NCBI GenBank assembly: GCA_022510505.1
Contig: JAFLTL010000015.1
Coordinates: 1-52,684, forward strand
Direction: 5' to 3'
DNA length: 52,684 bases
Source: Muribaculaceae bacterium
GTDB taxonomy: Bacteria > Bacteroidota > Bacteroidia > Bacteroidales > Muribaculaceae
Shown: piece after piece, positions 1 through 12,698 of the stretch
Layout: every line of letters starts with the position of its first letter
Position numbering within the stretch: the first letter of the stretch is position 1
Position numbers and translations under genes: made by a program
The notes under the pieces: model-generated
The model's input: only the letters and a program-made list of their open reading frames with translations
What the model was told of the DNA's origin: nothing
The model's database searches: none

Positions 1-53
1 GCATGACCGTCTGCTTAGAAGGCAGATGCTCTATCCAGCTGAGCTACCGGACC
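1..53 (-). tRNA. tRNA-Arg (anticodon TCT), 3' part outside the window
   Basis: Read on the minus strand, the sequence begins GGTCCGGTAGCTCAGC and continues through a D-arm and an anticodon stem whose 7-nt loop carries TCT, so it decodes AGA. The acceptor 5' strand starts at position 53. The variable loop, T-arm and 3' acceptor strand lie beyond position 1. It follows tRNA-Cys in the same direction. Confidence 0.9.
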
Positions 54-59
54 TTTTCC

Positions 60-88
60 AAAAAGAGACTTCGCCATGGGCGAAGTCT
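60..88 (-). terminator. Terminator-like hairpin between two tRNA genes
   Basis: A perfect 10-bp inverted repeat (66-75 with 79-88, loop ATG) is followed on the minus strand by C and five T residues (64-60). This has the form of a rho-independent terminator placed after tRNA-Cys. The T run ends only six bases before the 5' end of tRNA-Arg, so it could instead be a processing or attenuation structure in a shared transcript. Confidence 0.65.
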
Positions 89-94
89 AATTTG

Positions 95-165
95 AGGTTC
101 CTAGCAGAATCGAACTGCTGTACACGGTTTTGCAGACCGCTGCCTAACCACTCGACCAAGGAACC
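95..165 (-). tRNA. tRNA-Cys (anticodon GCA)
   Basis: On the minus strand the acceptor strands GGTTCCT and AGGAACC pair, with discriminator T at position 95. The anticodon loop is CTGCAAA (anticodon GCA), and the T-arm carries the standard GTTCGATTC core. The gene is 71 nt and the terminal CCA is not encoded. Confidence 0.95.
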
Positions 166-176
166 GAATTCAACTG

Positions 177-207
177 CAAAAGTAATATTATTTTTCTACT
201 TATCAAA
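177..207 (-). promoter_or_regulatory. Bacteroidetes-type promoter for tRNA-Cys/tRNA-Arg
   Basis: On the minus strand there is TTTG (207-204), a 19-nt spacer and TACTTTTG (184-177). This matches the Bacteroidetes primary sigma consensus TTTG-N19-21-TAnnTTTG. The -7 element ends 11 nt before the 5' end of tRNA-Cys. Confidence 0.8.
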
Positions 208-310
208 TTTTTTTTACTGTGAAGACTGCACCTTATTGTTATAAATCATAAACTATAAAACCGTAAACTATAAACTTTTCATTATCTTAGCGGAGTCTTA
301 ATTCAAGTAA

Positions 311-5180
<4,870 letters not shown>

Positions 5181-5207
5181 CACCGTTTTTCATAAACGAC
5201 AAAAACT

Positions 5208-5810
5208 GTGGGAAAATTCACCGACTATAAGTTACAGCTGAAAAGTTTACCCGAAGGAGTACACAAAATGTCCTTCAAAATGGGGAAACCTTTCTTCATA
5301 AACATGGATAACACCGACATTCATGATGCTAATCTTGTAGCCGACCTTGAACTCACCTACAGAAACGGCATATACGACCTTAACTTCCACATCACTGGTG
5401 AAGTAGTGGTTTTGTGTGACCGTTGTCTTGATGATCTTGTTTTCCCGATCGACACCACCTACCACATAGTGGTGCGCTACGGAGACAAATACAATGACGA
5501 AGGAGACGAGTATTTAGAGATACCGGAAAGCGACACTTATCTTAACGTCGCCTATATGCTTTACGACACCGTCGCATTGGCCATTCCTATAAAGCACGTT
5601 CATCCATTGGGCAAATGCAATCGCCAGATGAGTGCTTTGCTAAAGAAGCATCGAAGCGAACGTCAGCCTGATGAGATAGACGACTTCGACTCCGACGCTG
5701 ACTTTGAGATTGAAGGTGGCGATGTAATTGAAACCGACATCCCCTCCTCCGATGAAGAAAAGACCGACCCACGTTGGGACAAATTAAAGAATCTAAAATC
5801 TGAAGAATAA
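5208..5810 (+). CDS. yceD: YceD/DUF177 family protein (23S rRNA accumulation)
   Basis: This 200-residue protein belongs to the DUF177/YceD family, which in bacteria sits upstream of rpmF and is linked to 23S rRNA accumulation or large-subunit assembly. The hallmark is the CDRC pair (C70, C73) after a beta-rich N-terminal half. The last 50 residues are strongly acidic. The start codon is GTG at 5208, placed about 28 nt after the promoter -7 element. The next gene, rpmF, begins 19 nt after its stop, which is the classic arrangement. Confidence 0.88.
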   Translation: MGKFTDYKLQLKSLPEGVHKMSFKMGKPFFINMDNTDIHDANLVADLELTYRNGIYDLNFHITGEVVVLCDRCLDDLVFPIDTTYHIVVRYGDKYNDEGDEYLEIPESDTYLNVAYMLYDTVALAIPIKHVHPLGKCNRQMSALLKKHRSERQPDEIDDFDSDADFEIEGGDVIETDIPSSDEEKTDPRWDKLKNLKSEE

Positions 5811-5829
5811 CAAAATAATTTAGAAAGCA

Positions 5830-6012
5830 ATGGCACATCCTAAACGAAAACAATCCAAAGCGCGCACTGCCAAGCGCAGGGGTCACGACAAAGCCAAGAT
5901 GCCAACAATAGCATTGTGCCCCAATTGCGGTGCATGGCACATTTACCACACAGTTTGCGGTGAATGTGGTTATTATCGCGGACATATCGTAATAGAAAAA
6001 GCAGCAGTCTGA
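5830..6012 (+). CDS. rpmF: 50S ribosomal protein L32
   Basis: The product is a 60-residue basic protein starting MAHPKRKQSKARTAKRRGHD, typical of L32. It keeps all four zinc-binding cysteines (C30, C33, C43, C46), so this is the zinc-containing form. It is a structural component of the large ribosomal subunit. It sits between yceD and fabH, 11 nt upstream of fabH, in a conserved ribosome/fatty-acid operon. plsX, often found here in other phyla, is absent. Confidence 0.97.
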   Translation: MAHPKRKQSKARTAKRRGHDKAKMPTIALCPNCGAWHIYHTVCGECGYYRGHIVIEKAAV

Positions 6013-6023
6013 TTTCATAAATC

Positions 6024-7010
6024 ATGCCAAACGCCCGTATTTCAGGAATAGCCTCCTATTTGCCCGATGACATTCTCGACAACGACATGCTGTCGAAAAT
6101 GGTTGATACCAACGACGAGTGGATAACCACTCGCGTGGGCATCAAGAAAAGACACATTCTTAACAAAGAGAATACCGGCTCTTCCTATCTGGGTATTCGT
6201 GCGGTCAACAAACTTCTTGAGAGCACCGGAACTAATCCCGATGACGTAGAACTGGTCATTTGTGCAACCTCGAATCCCGATTACCGTTTTCCGTCGACTG
6301 CTTCAGTGATAGCCTACGGTTGTCATCTGAAGAACTGCTATGCCTATGACATCCAGGCCGCATGTGCCGGATTCATCGTGGCACTTGAAGATGCCGCCGG
6401 TTACGTAAAATCGGGACTAAAAAAGAAGGTTGTGGTAGTTTGCGCCGAAAAAATGTCATCGATGGTCAACTATAAGGACCGTTCAACGTGTGCCCTTTTC
6501 GGTGACGGTGCAGCAGCGGTGCTTGTTGAACCAACCGATGAAAACACCGGAGTTCAGGACGCAGTTTTCCATGTTGACGGTCATGGACTTGAACATCTCT
6601 ACATGAAAGGTGGAGGCTCAGTTCATCCCACTTGTCAGGCAACCTTGGATGCAGGTGAACACTATCTTTTCCAAGATGGACGCCATGTTTACAAACATGC
6701 CGTAACTGACATGTTGACATCTACTCAGGATATCCTTCAAAGAAACAACCTGACAGTAAACGACATCAATTGGCTTGTACCACATCAGGCCAACCTGAGA
6801 ATCATCGAGGCTGTGGCATCCCGTGCCGAAATACCCGCAGAAAAGGTTCTTGTCAACATAGAACACACCGGCAATACGTCGGCCGCCTCTATTCCTATTT
6901 GTCTTGACGAGTACAAGAACAAACTCAAAAAAGGAGACAAAATCATTCTGACCGCTTTTGGCGCTGGGTTCACATGGGGTGCGATGTACCTCATTTGGGA
7001 CATGAATTGA
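6024..7010 (+). CDS. fabH: 3-oxoacyl-[acyl-carrier-protein] synthase III
   Basis: FabH condenses acetyl-CoA with malonyl-ACP to start fatty-acid synthesis in the cytoplasm. The 328-residue length is normal. The catalytic triad is present: C114 in AACAG, H254 in VPHQAN and N284 in HTGNTS. The glycine-rich end FGAGFTWGA is also present. The gene closes the yceD-rpmF-fabH operon and is followed by an intrinsic terminator at 7039-7062. Its placement with rpmF ties membrane-lipid initiation to ribosome production. Confidence 0.97.
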   Translation: MPNARISGIASYLPDDILDNDMLSKMVDTNDEWITTRVGIKKRHILNKENTGSSYLGIRAVNKLLESTGTNPDDVELVICATSNPDYRFPSTASVIAYGCHLKNCYAYDIQAACAGFIVALEDAAGYVKSGLKKKVVVVCAEKMSSMVNYKDRSTCALFGDGAAAVLVEPTDENTGVQDAVFHVDGHGLEHLYMKGGGSVHPTCQATLDAGEHYLFQDGRHVYKHAVTDMLTSTQDILQRNNLTVNDINWLVPHQANLRIIEAVASRAEIPAEKVLVNIEHTGNTSAASIPICLDEYKNKLKKGDKIILTAFGAGFTWGAMYLIWDMN

Positions 7011-7038
7011 AAAGAAATCTAAATTTTAACAAAAAATT

Positions 7039-7062
7039 GCATCCTTTTAGGATGCTTTTTTT
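7039..7062 (+). terminator. Rho-independent terminator after fabH
   Basis: GCATCC (7039-7044) pairs with GGATGC (7050-7055) around a 5-nt loop, followed directly by seven T residues. It ends the yceD-rpmF-fabH transcript before era. Confidence 0.85.
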
Positions 7063-7115
7063 GTTTATATATAAAAACCCAAAACGAGGGATAATGTAAT
7101 TAAAAAGAAAATGCA

Positions 7116-8021
7116 ATGACTGCCGAAATTGAAAAGAAAAACCATAAGGCCGGTTTTGTGAATATAGTTGGTAATCCAAACGTTGGAAAATCGACATTAA
7201 TGAACGATCTCGTTGGAGAGCGCCTCAGCATCATTACATCCAAGGCACAGACAACACGCCACAGAATCACCGGAATAGTCAACACACCCGACTATCAGAT
7301 TGTTTTCTCTGACACTCCCGGGGTTCTGAAGCCTAAGTATAGACTGCAGGAAAGTATGAGGGAATTTTCGGAAGGTGCGCTGACTGATGCCGATATCTTG
7401 CTATATGTCACCGATGTCGTTGAGGATCCTACAAAAAATGAGGATTTCCTATCCAAAGTGGCAAAAGAAACCATACCGGTTATATTGGTAATAAATAAAA
7501 TCGATCTTCTTAAAAGTCAGAACGAGCTCGTAGAATTGATGGACCGATGGAAAGAAATACTTCCAAACGCCGAGATATTTCCCATATCGGCCACCGAGAA
7601 ATTCAACGTCGACAATCTGATTCGAAGGATAGTTGAACTCCTTCCCGATTCACCTCCCTATTTTGGTAAGGATGCATTAACCGATAAACCGGCACGTTTC
7701 TTTGTGACCGAAATAATTCGTGAAAAGATTCTTCTGAACTATGATAAGGAAGTACCCTATTCTACGGAAGTTATAGTTGAGAAATTCGATGAAAAAGAGA
7801 AAAGTATCCACATAATGGCTGTCATCTATGTTGAACGTGATAGCCAGAAAGGGATCTTGATTGGAAAGGGAGGCTCCAAGCTAAAGAAAGTCGGTATGGA
7901 ATCCCGAAAAGACATCGAGACTTTCTTCGACAAAAAAGTTTATCTAGAACTATTCGTGAAGGTTGAAGATAACTGGAGAAACCGAGAAAATAAGCTCAAG
8001 GCGTTCGGTTACATTGACTGA
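7116..8021 (+). CDS. era: GTPase Era
   Basis: Era is a ribosome-assembly GTPase that binds 16S rRNA. The 301-residue protein has the P-loop GNPNVGKST (from residue 19), the switch region with TTRHRI, DTPG and the NKID specificity motif. A C-terminal KH RNA-binding domain contains the IGKGGSKLKKVG loop. ATG 7116 is chosen because the P-loop then falls at the usual distance from the N-terminus. No clear promoter of the TAnnTTTG type is visible in the 53 nt after the fabH terminator. Confidence 0.97.
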   Translation: MTAEIEKKNHKAGFVNIVGNPNVGKSTLMNDLVGERLSIITSKAQTTRHRITGIVNTPDYQIVFSDTPGVLKPKYRLQESMREFSEGALTDADILLYVTDVVEDPTKNEDFLSKVAKETIPVILVINKIDLLKSQNELVELMDRWKEILPNAEIFPISATEKFNVDNLIRRIVELLPDSPPYFGKDALTDKPARFFVTEIIREKILLNYDKEVPYSTEVIVEKFDEKEKSIHIMAVIYVERDSQKGILIGKGGSKLKKVGMESRKDIETFFDKKVYLELFVKVEDNWRNRENKLKAFGYID

Positions 8022-8047
8022 AACTGTTCAGAACCGTGGAATTTTAG

Positions 8048-8055
8048 TAAATTTG
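8048..8055 (+). promoter_or_regulatory. Probable -7 promoter element upstream of der
   Basis: TAAATTTG (8048-8055) matches the Bacteroidetes -7 consensus and lies 19 nt before the der start codon. A good TTTG element at the expected upstream distance is not seen, so this promoter would be weaker than the others in the window. Confidence 0.5.
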
Positions 8056-8074
8056 CCAATAACTCACGTTTGAC

Positions 8075-9391
8075 ATGGGACAACTTGTAGCAATTGTAGG
8101 ACGCCCTAATGTGGGCAAATCTACTCTCTTCAATCGTCTGACCGAAAGCCGTTCAGCCATAGTTGACGAAAATGCCGGTACCACACGTGACCGTCAATAT
8201 GGAAAGGTCAACTGGAACGGCCGTGATTTTTCTATAGTAGACACAGGAGGATGGGTGGTGAACTCCGATGACATATTCGAATCTGAAATAAACAAGCAGG
8301 TAGAACTTGCCATCGAACAGGCCGACGTTATTCTATTTGTGGTCGACGCAATGATAGGGGTTACCGACCTTGATGATCATGTCGCAAAAATTCTTCGTAG
8401 GGCTTCAAAACCTGTAATTCTTGTAGCAAACAAAGTAGACTCTAATGACTGGGTCTATAACATTCCTGAATTCTATAAGTTGGGACTCGGTGAGCCCTAT
8501 CCTGTTTCGGCTATCAACGGCTATGGAACAGGCGACTTGCTCGATGAAGTAGTAAAGGACCTCCCCGAAAACAAAGACAATGAAGAAAATCTTGACCAAA
8601 TTCCTAAGTTCGCTATTGTAGGTCGACCCAATGCAGGTAAATCATCATTGATTAACGCTTTAATTGGAGAGGACCGTAACATTGTGACTGATATTGCAGG
8701 AACAACGCGAGACAGCATATACACGAAATATGACAAATATGGTTTCGATTTCTATCTTGTCGACACTGCAGGCATAAGAAAAAAGACAAAAGTCAACGAA
8801 AATATTGAATATTACTCCGTCATTCGCTCTATAAGAGCAATTGAAGCGTCGGATGTTTGTATTCTGATGATTGATGCGACTCGTGGAATCGAAGGTCAGG
8901 ACCAGAATATTTTCTCCTTGATACAGAAAAATAAGAAAGGATTGGTGGTTTGTGTCAATAAATGGGACCTTGTCGAGAATAAATCCCAGGAAGCTATCAA
9001 GTTTTTCGAGAAGGCCATAAGAGACCGTTTCGCTCCTTTTACCGATTTCCCCATCATATTCGGGTCGGCACTGACGAAGCAAAGAATCTTCAAAGTTCTT
9101 GAAACAGCGGTAAAGGTCTACGAAAATCGTAAACGTATAATCCCCACTCATAAGCTGAACACTGTTCTCCAGGAGGACATAACGGCCTATCCTCCACCAG
9201 CGAACAAAGGCAAGTATGTAAAAATCAAATATATTACAATGCTTAAGGGTGCCGCTGTTCCAACTTTCATTTTCTTCTGTAATTTACCACAATGGGTCAA
9301 GGAGCCCTACCGGCGATATCTTGAAAATAAGATTAGGGAACATTGGGATTTCCATGGAACACCTATCAACGTCTTCATGAGAGAAAAATGA
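8075..9391 (+). CDS. der: GTPase Der (EngA)
   Basis: Der has two tandem GTPase domains and a C-terminal KH-like domain, and works in 50S subunit maturation. Here 438 residues carry the first P-loop GRPNVGKST near residue 9 and a second, GRPNAGKSS, near residue 182. Each is followed by DTGG or DTAG and an NKVD/NKWD motif. The end of the protein matches the KH-like domain. The stop codon overlaps the start of the next gene as ATGA (9388-9391), indicating translational coupling with the HAD phosphatase. Confidence 0.97.
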   Translation: MGQLVAIVGRPNVGKSTLFNRLTESRSAIVDENAGTTRDRQYGKVNWNGRDFSIVDTGGWVVNSDDIFESEINKQVELAIEQADVILFVVDAMIGVTDLDDHVAKILRRASKPVILVANKVDSNDWVYNIPEFYKLGLGEPYPVSAINGYGTGDLLDEVVKDLPENKDNEENLDQIPKFAIVGRPNAGKSSLINALIGEDRNIVTDIAGTTRDSIYTKYDKYGFDFYLVDTAGIRKKTKVNENIEYYSVIRSIRAIEASDVCILMIDATRGIEGQDQNIFSLIQKNKKGLVVCVNKWDLVENKSQEAIKFFEKAIRDRFAPFTDFPIIFGSALTKQRIFKVLETAVKVYENRKRIIPTHKLNTVLQEDITAYPPPANKGKYVKIKYITMLKGAAVPTFIFFCNLPQWVKEPYRRYLENKIREHWDFHGTPINVFMREK

Positions 9392-10059
9392 TCAGAGGTG
9401 CTCTGATAGACATGGATGGCACTCTGTATGACTCCATGCCACTCCATGCCGACGCATGGTCAAGGGTTGTCAAGGATATTGGATTTGAAATTCCTCGGGA
9501 TGAATTCTTCCTCTATGAAGGCATGACCGGGGAGGCTACTATAAACCTTTTGGCAAAAAGAGAACTTGGGAAAGAATTCTCCAAAGAAGAATGTTCACGG
9601 TTCTATGAATTGAAAATACGCTATTTCAAGGAACTTAAGGAACCGCCTGTGATTAATGGTGCGGTCGAAACACTTCAGTTTCTGACTGATCATGGCATCA
9701 TCTGCATTCTTGTTACCGGATCAGGTCAAAGTTCCCTTTTGGATAGACTAGACAAAGACTTTCCAGGAGTTTTTCCTGCGTCAATGAGAGTTACCTCAAG
9801 AGACGTCAAGAAAGGGAAGCCCGATCCCGAACCATTCATTAAGGGGATGGAAAAAGCCGGTTTATCACCTTGGGAATGTATAGCCATTGACAATGCACCG
9901 TTAGGGGTAAAATCGGCTGCAGCCTCAGGAGCTTACACCGTTGGAGTTGTTACCGGACCGATTCCTTCCGATGAATTGAAAAAGGGCGGCGCAAACATAG
10001 TAGTACCTTCAATGAATGCCTGTTTTGAATTCCTAAGAGAAAACCTTAAGAAACTCTGA
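9388..10059 (+). CDS. HAD-superfamily hydrolase, beta-phosphoglucomutase-like
   Basis: This protein of about 223 residues is a subclass IA/IB HAD enzyme. Motif I is IDMDGT with nucleophile D8 and acid/base D10, motif II is the VTGSG block, the motif III lysine is in [10 protein letters not shown], and motif IV is IDNAPLG. The helical cap between motifs I and II fits beta-phosphoglucomutase or sugar-phosphate phosphatase relatives. The start at 9388 is chosen because the catalytic DMDGT then lies at the N-terminus and forms an ATGA overlap with der; a longer reading from 9343 would add der-frame-shadow residues. The exact substrate cannot be told. Confidence 0.85.
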   Translation: MIRGALIDMDGTLYDSMPLHADAWSRVVKDIGFEIPRDEFFLYEGMTGEATINLLAKRELGKEFSKEECSRFYELKIRYFKELKEPPVINGAVETLQFLTDHGIICILVTGSGQSSLLDRLDKDFPGVFPASMRVTSRDVKKGKPDPEPFIKGMEKAGLSPWECIAIDNAPLGVKSAAASGAYTVGVVTGPIPSDELKKGGANIVVPSMNACFEFLRENLKKL

Positions 10060-10061
10060 CA

Positions 10062-11126
10062 ATGGAACAAGAATTAATTTTCACCAATCATGTTGAAGAA
10101 ACCATTGACCGACTGGTTCAAAAGGCAAATCCCGACCGGTTGTTCATCCTGGTTGATGACAACATTTCGTTAAATGTTTTACCTCGGTTACAGTCGATAA
10201 GCAAAGCTGTTGGAGCTGCACGTCTGATTATTGTCAGTCCCGGCGACAAAAACAAATCGTTGGAGTCATTGAGCTATATTTGGAAAGATCTCAGCGACCA
10301 TGGAGCTACGCGTCACTCTCTTCTGATAAATCTCGGAGGAGGGATGATAACTGATATGGGATCCTTTGCCGCTGCTACATTCAAGCGTGGCATTAAATTC
10401 ATAAATATCCCAACTACTCTATTAGCCGCAGTCGATGCATCGGTCGGAGGTAAAACAGGAATCAATTTCAACGGCCTGAAAAATGAAATAGGAGTGTTTA
10501 GGAATGCTGAGACTGTCATAATATCTTCGATTTTCTTCAACACTCTTCCTGCCGAAGAAATCAAATCGGGTTATGCCGAAATGCTGAAACACTCCCTACT
10601 CTCTGATGCAAAAACTTTCCACGACCTCATCAAAAAGGACATTCTTGAACTTGACCCCGATTCAATGTTGAAACTTATCAAAGAGAATGTCAAAGTGAAG
10701 AGTGATATAGTCGAAAAGGACCCGACAGAAAAGAATCTCAGGAAAGCATTGAATTTGGGACACACGGTTGGCCATGCATTCGAGAGTCTTGCCATGAAGA
10801 GGAACGCTCCCATACCTCACGGATACGCAGTTGCCTACGGCATGGTGGTCGAGCTTGTCCTTTCCACAATCAAACAACAATTCCCAAGCGAAACATTGAG
10901 AAAATTCGCATCTTACGTTTATAAAAACTATCGTGCTTTCACGTTTGATTGCAAAGATTATGATTTTCTAATTCAATCAATGCATCACGACAAAAAGAAT
11001 CTCTCAGCTGATAAAATAAATTGCTCACTCCTGAAGAGTGTCGGACACGTCATACTTGACTGCACAGTCTCCGAAGATGAGATCAGAGCATCACTAGACA
11101 TCTATAGAGAAGAATTAATGAAATAA
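10062..11126 (+). CDS. aroB: 3-dehydroquinate synthase
   Basis: AroB converts DAHP to 3-dehydroquinate in the shikimate pathway, using NAD and a divalent metal. The 354-residue protein shows the NAD-binding GGGMITDMG, the PTTLLAAVDASVGGKTG block, and the metal-binding region with LNLGHTVGHAFE and HGYAVAYGM. The start is two bases after the HAD gene stop, so der, the HAD gene and aroB probably share a transcript. Confidence 0.96.
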   Translation: MEQELIFTNHVEETIDRLVQKANPDRLFILVDDNISLNVLPRLQSISKAVGAARLIIVSPGDKNKSLESLSYIWKDLSDHGATRHSLLINLGGGMITDMGSFAAATFKRGIKFINIPTTLLAAVDASVGGKTGINFNGLKNEIGVFRNAETVIISSIFFNTLPAEEIKSGYAEMLKHSLLSDAKTFHDLIKKDILELDPDSMLKLIKENVKVKSDIVEKDPTEKNLRKALNLGHTVGHAFESLAMKRNAPIPHGYAVAYGMVVELVLSTIKQQFPSETLRKFASYVYKNYRAFTFDCKDYDFLIQSMHHDKKNLSADKINCSLLKSVGHVILDCTVSEDEIRASLDIYREELMK

Positions 11127-11143
11127 AACTAAAACTTAATGTC

Positions 11144-11344
11144 ATGACTAAATGTGCTTATAACTGGAGCCGCGTTCTATATGTGATCGCACTCCTTGCA
11201 TGCTTTACCGGACTCGGATTCTATATTGCGACTGCCGCCGGTGCATCCAATGTTTTCCTAAACATAGGGATTTGGCTGATACTTGGTGCGGTTGTAGTAG
11301 CAATCATCGCCCGCGCATTAACCGGAAAGAAGATTGTCGACTAA
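11144..11344 (+). CDS. Small two-helix membrane protein
   Basis: I do not recognise a family for this 66-residue protein. It has two hydrophobic segments (about 10-31 and 38-59) separated by a short loop, and ends in a basic KK tail. It follows aroB by 17 nt in the same direction. Its stop codon overlaps that of the convergent cyuA-like gene. Confidence 0.7.
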   Translation: MTKCAYNWSRVLYVIALLACFTGLGFYIATAAGASNVFLNIGIWLILGAVVVAIIARALTGKKIVD

Positions 11345-12636
11345 TTGCCCGACATAATTCGAAGAACCATTCTGTCGGTTTCAACCATTGCTTCTCTTCC
11401 GATCATTGAGAAATTCTGGATCGTGGAATCGACCGAATCATCGATTATTCCCTCATCGGAAGTCACGCACTCCCCTTTCATAGCCAATAACGTCGAGATA
11501 TAGGCCGTTCCCACACCCGAAGCAATTTTTAGCGAGCACGACGGTTTTGCACCATCACAAATCATGCCCGTAAGGGTAGCTATCATATTTTTAACTGCGA
11601 ACGATCCTTTCTCATAGTCTCCTCCCATTAGATAGACAAGTGCCATAGAGGCACCGGTCGATGCCACAACACATCCACACAAAGCCGATAATCTTCCGAG
11701 ACTTTGTTTGATATAAATACTTGTCAGATGAGCCATTGCCAAGGCCCTGACAGTTTGTTCATGGCTGGCGCCAATGGATTCGGCATAGGTTACAACCGGC
11801 ATTGTGATTGTTATACCCTGGTTTCCGCTTCCCGAATTTGACATAACAGCAACAGGCTCACCTGCCATTCGAGCATCACAGGCTGCCGATGTATAGGCAA
11901 GCATCTTGGTCAAAGCTGTGTTACCAAAGATGTTATGGGATTCGTCCATTATGGTCTTGCCCACCTTGTGTCCCATACCTTTGCCTTTGAGTGCCAATTC
12001 AGCCGCTTTCTGGTTCAGTTTCTTCGCATCAAGGATAAACTCCAATTCTTCCAGGGGCGTTTCAGTGGCATAATCCCAAACAGTTCTAAGATTTAGCGTC
12101 AACTCAACATCCTCTTCTTTGGCTTTATCAGCATTTGACGACACGCTACGATTAATCACTCCTTCGTTGGTTGCAAGAAGCGTGAAATTAGTATGATCTT
12201 CCTCCACTACCACAGTCGCCCATCGCGAACCATCATCATTCTTAACCGTCACATGTATATATAGATTTGATGATGCATCAGATGCATGACTTAAGTTGAT
12301 TCGATTCTCCGAAATCATACTTTTAGCCCTTTGGACTGCTTCATTATTTACATCCTTAAGAACCTCCAGGCCGTAAGACGACCTACCGATTGTAGCTCCA
12401 AGTGCGATAGCAATCGGAAGTCCTATCATTCCAGTTCCAGGGATTCCAACTCCCATGGCATTCTTCATTATATTGCCACTGAGCTTGACATCTATGGAAG
12501 ACGGACACTCACCCAATAATTCCTTTGCTTTTGCAACCGCTAATGCCACGGCTATTGGTTCTGTACAACCTATCGCGGGCACAACTTCTCTTTTAATTAA
12601 ATCGGTTATTTTATTTCGGAAGTTTTTATCCAACAT
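11341..12636 (-). CDS. L-cysteine desulfidase / L-serine dehydratase-like (UPF0597, CyuA family)
   Basis: The 431-residue protein belongs to UPF0597, whose members use an iron-sulfur cluster to split cysteine into pyruvate, ammonia and sulfide or to deaminate serine. Seen here are the N-terminal VPAIGCTEPIAVA motif (C24), the SGSGNQGITITMP block and the cysteine-rich stretches CGCVVAST and CDGAKPSC, candidate cluster ligands. No serine-transport gene adjoins it. The gene is divergent from nadE across 62 bp and has its own promoter. Cysteine versus serine preference cannot be decided from sequence. Confidence 0.88.
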   Translation of the reverse strand: MLDKNFRNKITDLIKREVVPAIGCTEPIAVALAVAKAKELLGECPSSIDVKLSGNIMKNAMGVGIPGTGMIGLPIAIALGATIGRSSYGLEVLKDVNNEAVQRAKSMISENRINLSHASDASSNLYIHVTVKNDDGSRWATVVVEEDHTNFTLLATNEGVINRSVSSNADKAKEEDVELTLNLRTVWDYATETPLEELEFILDAKKLNQKAAELALKGKGMGHKVGKTIMDESHNIFGNTALTKMLAYTSAACDARMAGEPVAVMSNSGSGNQGITITMPVVTYAESIGASHEQTVRALAMAHLTSIYIKQSLGRLSALCGCVVASTGASMALVYLMGGDYEKGSFAVKNMIATLTGMICDGAKPSCSLKIASGVGTAYISTLLAMKGECVTSDEGIIDDSVDSTIQNFSMIGREAMVETDRMVLRIMSGN

Positions 12637-12650
12637 ATGCAGTTTCTTTT

Positions 12651-12682
12651 CTTGTACAAAGTTAGTTTTATTCTTAAATTCG
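12651..12682 (+). promoter_or_regulatory. Probable promoter of nadE and the downstream envelope operon
   Basis: CTTG (12651-12654), 20-nt spacer, TAAATTCG (12675-12682), one mismatch from TAnnTTTG. The spacing is right and the nadE ATG at 12699 follows after 16 nt, so the leader would be very short. It is the only promoter-like sequence I see for the run of genes that ends at 29109. Confidence 0.5.
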
Positions 12683-12686
12683 CAAA
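12657..12686 (-). promoter_or_regulatory. Promoter of the CyuA-family gene
   Basis: Minus strand TTTG (12686-12683), an 18-nt spacer and TAACTTTG (12664-12657). The -7 element is a perfect consensus match; the spacer is slightly short. It overlaps the nadE promoter head-on. Confidence 0.7.
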
Positions 12687-12698
12687 AAATAATTACTT

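Noticed and set aside
8660-9151. 163-residue reading frame on the minus strand inside der
   Set aside because: It lies fully within a conserved gene, has no family signature and no promoter, so it is a shadow of der codon use.
9343-9387. Upstream in-frame start for the HAD phosphatase
   Set aside because: It would add residues overlapping der and push the DMDGT motif away from the N-terminus; ATG 9388 with an ATGA overlap is better.
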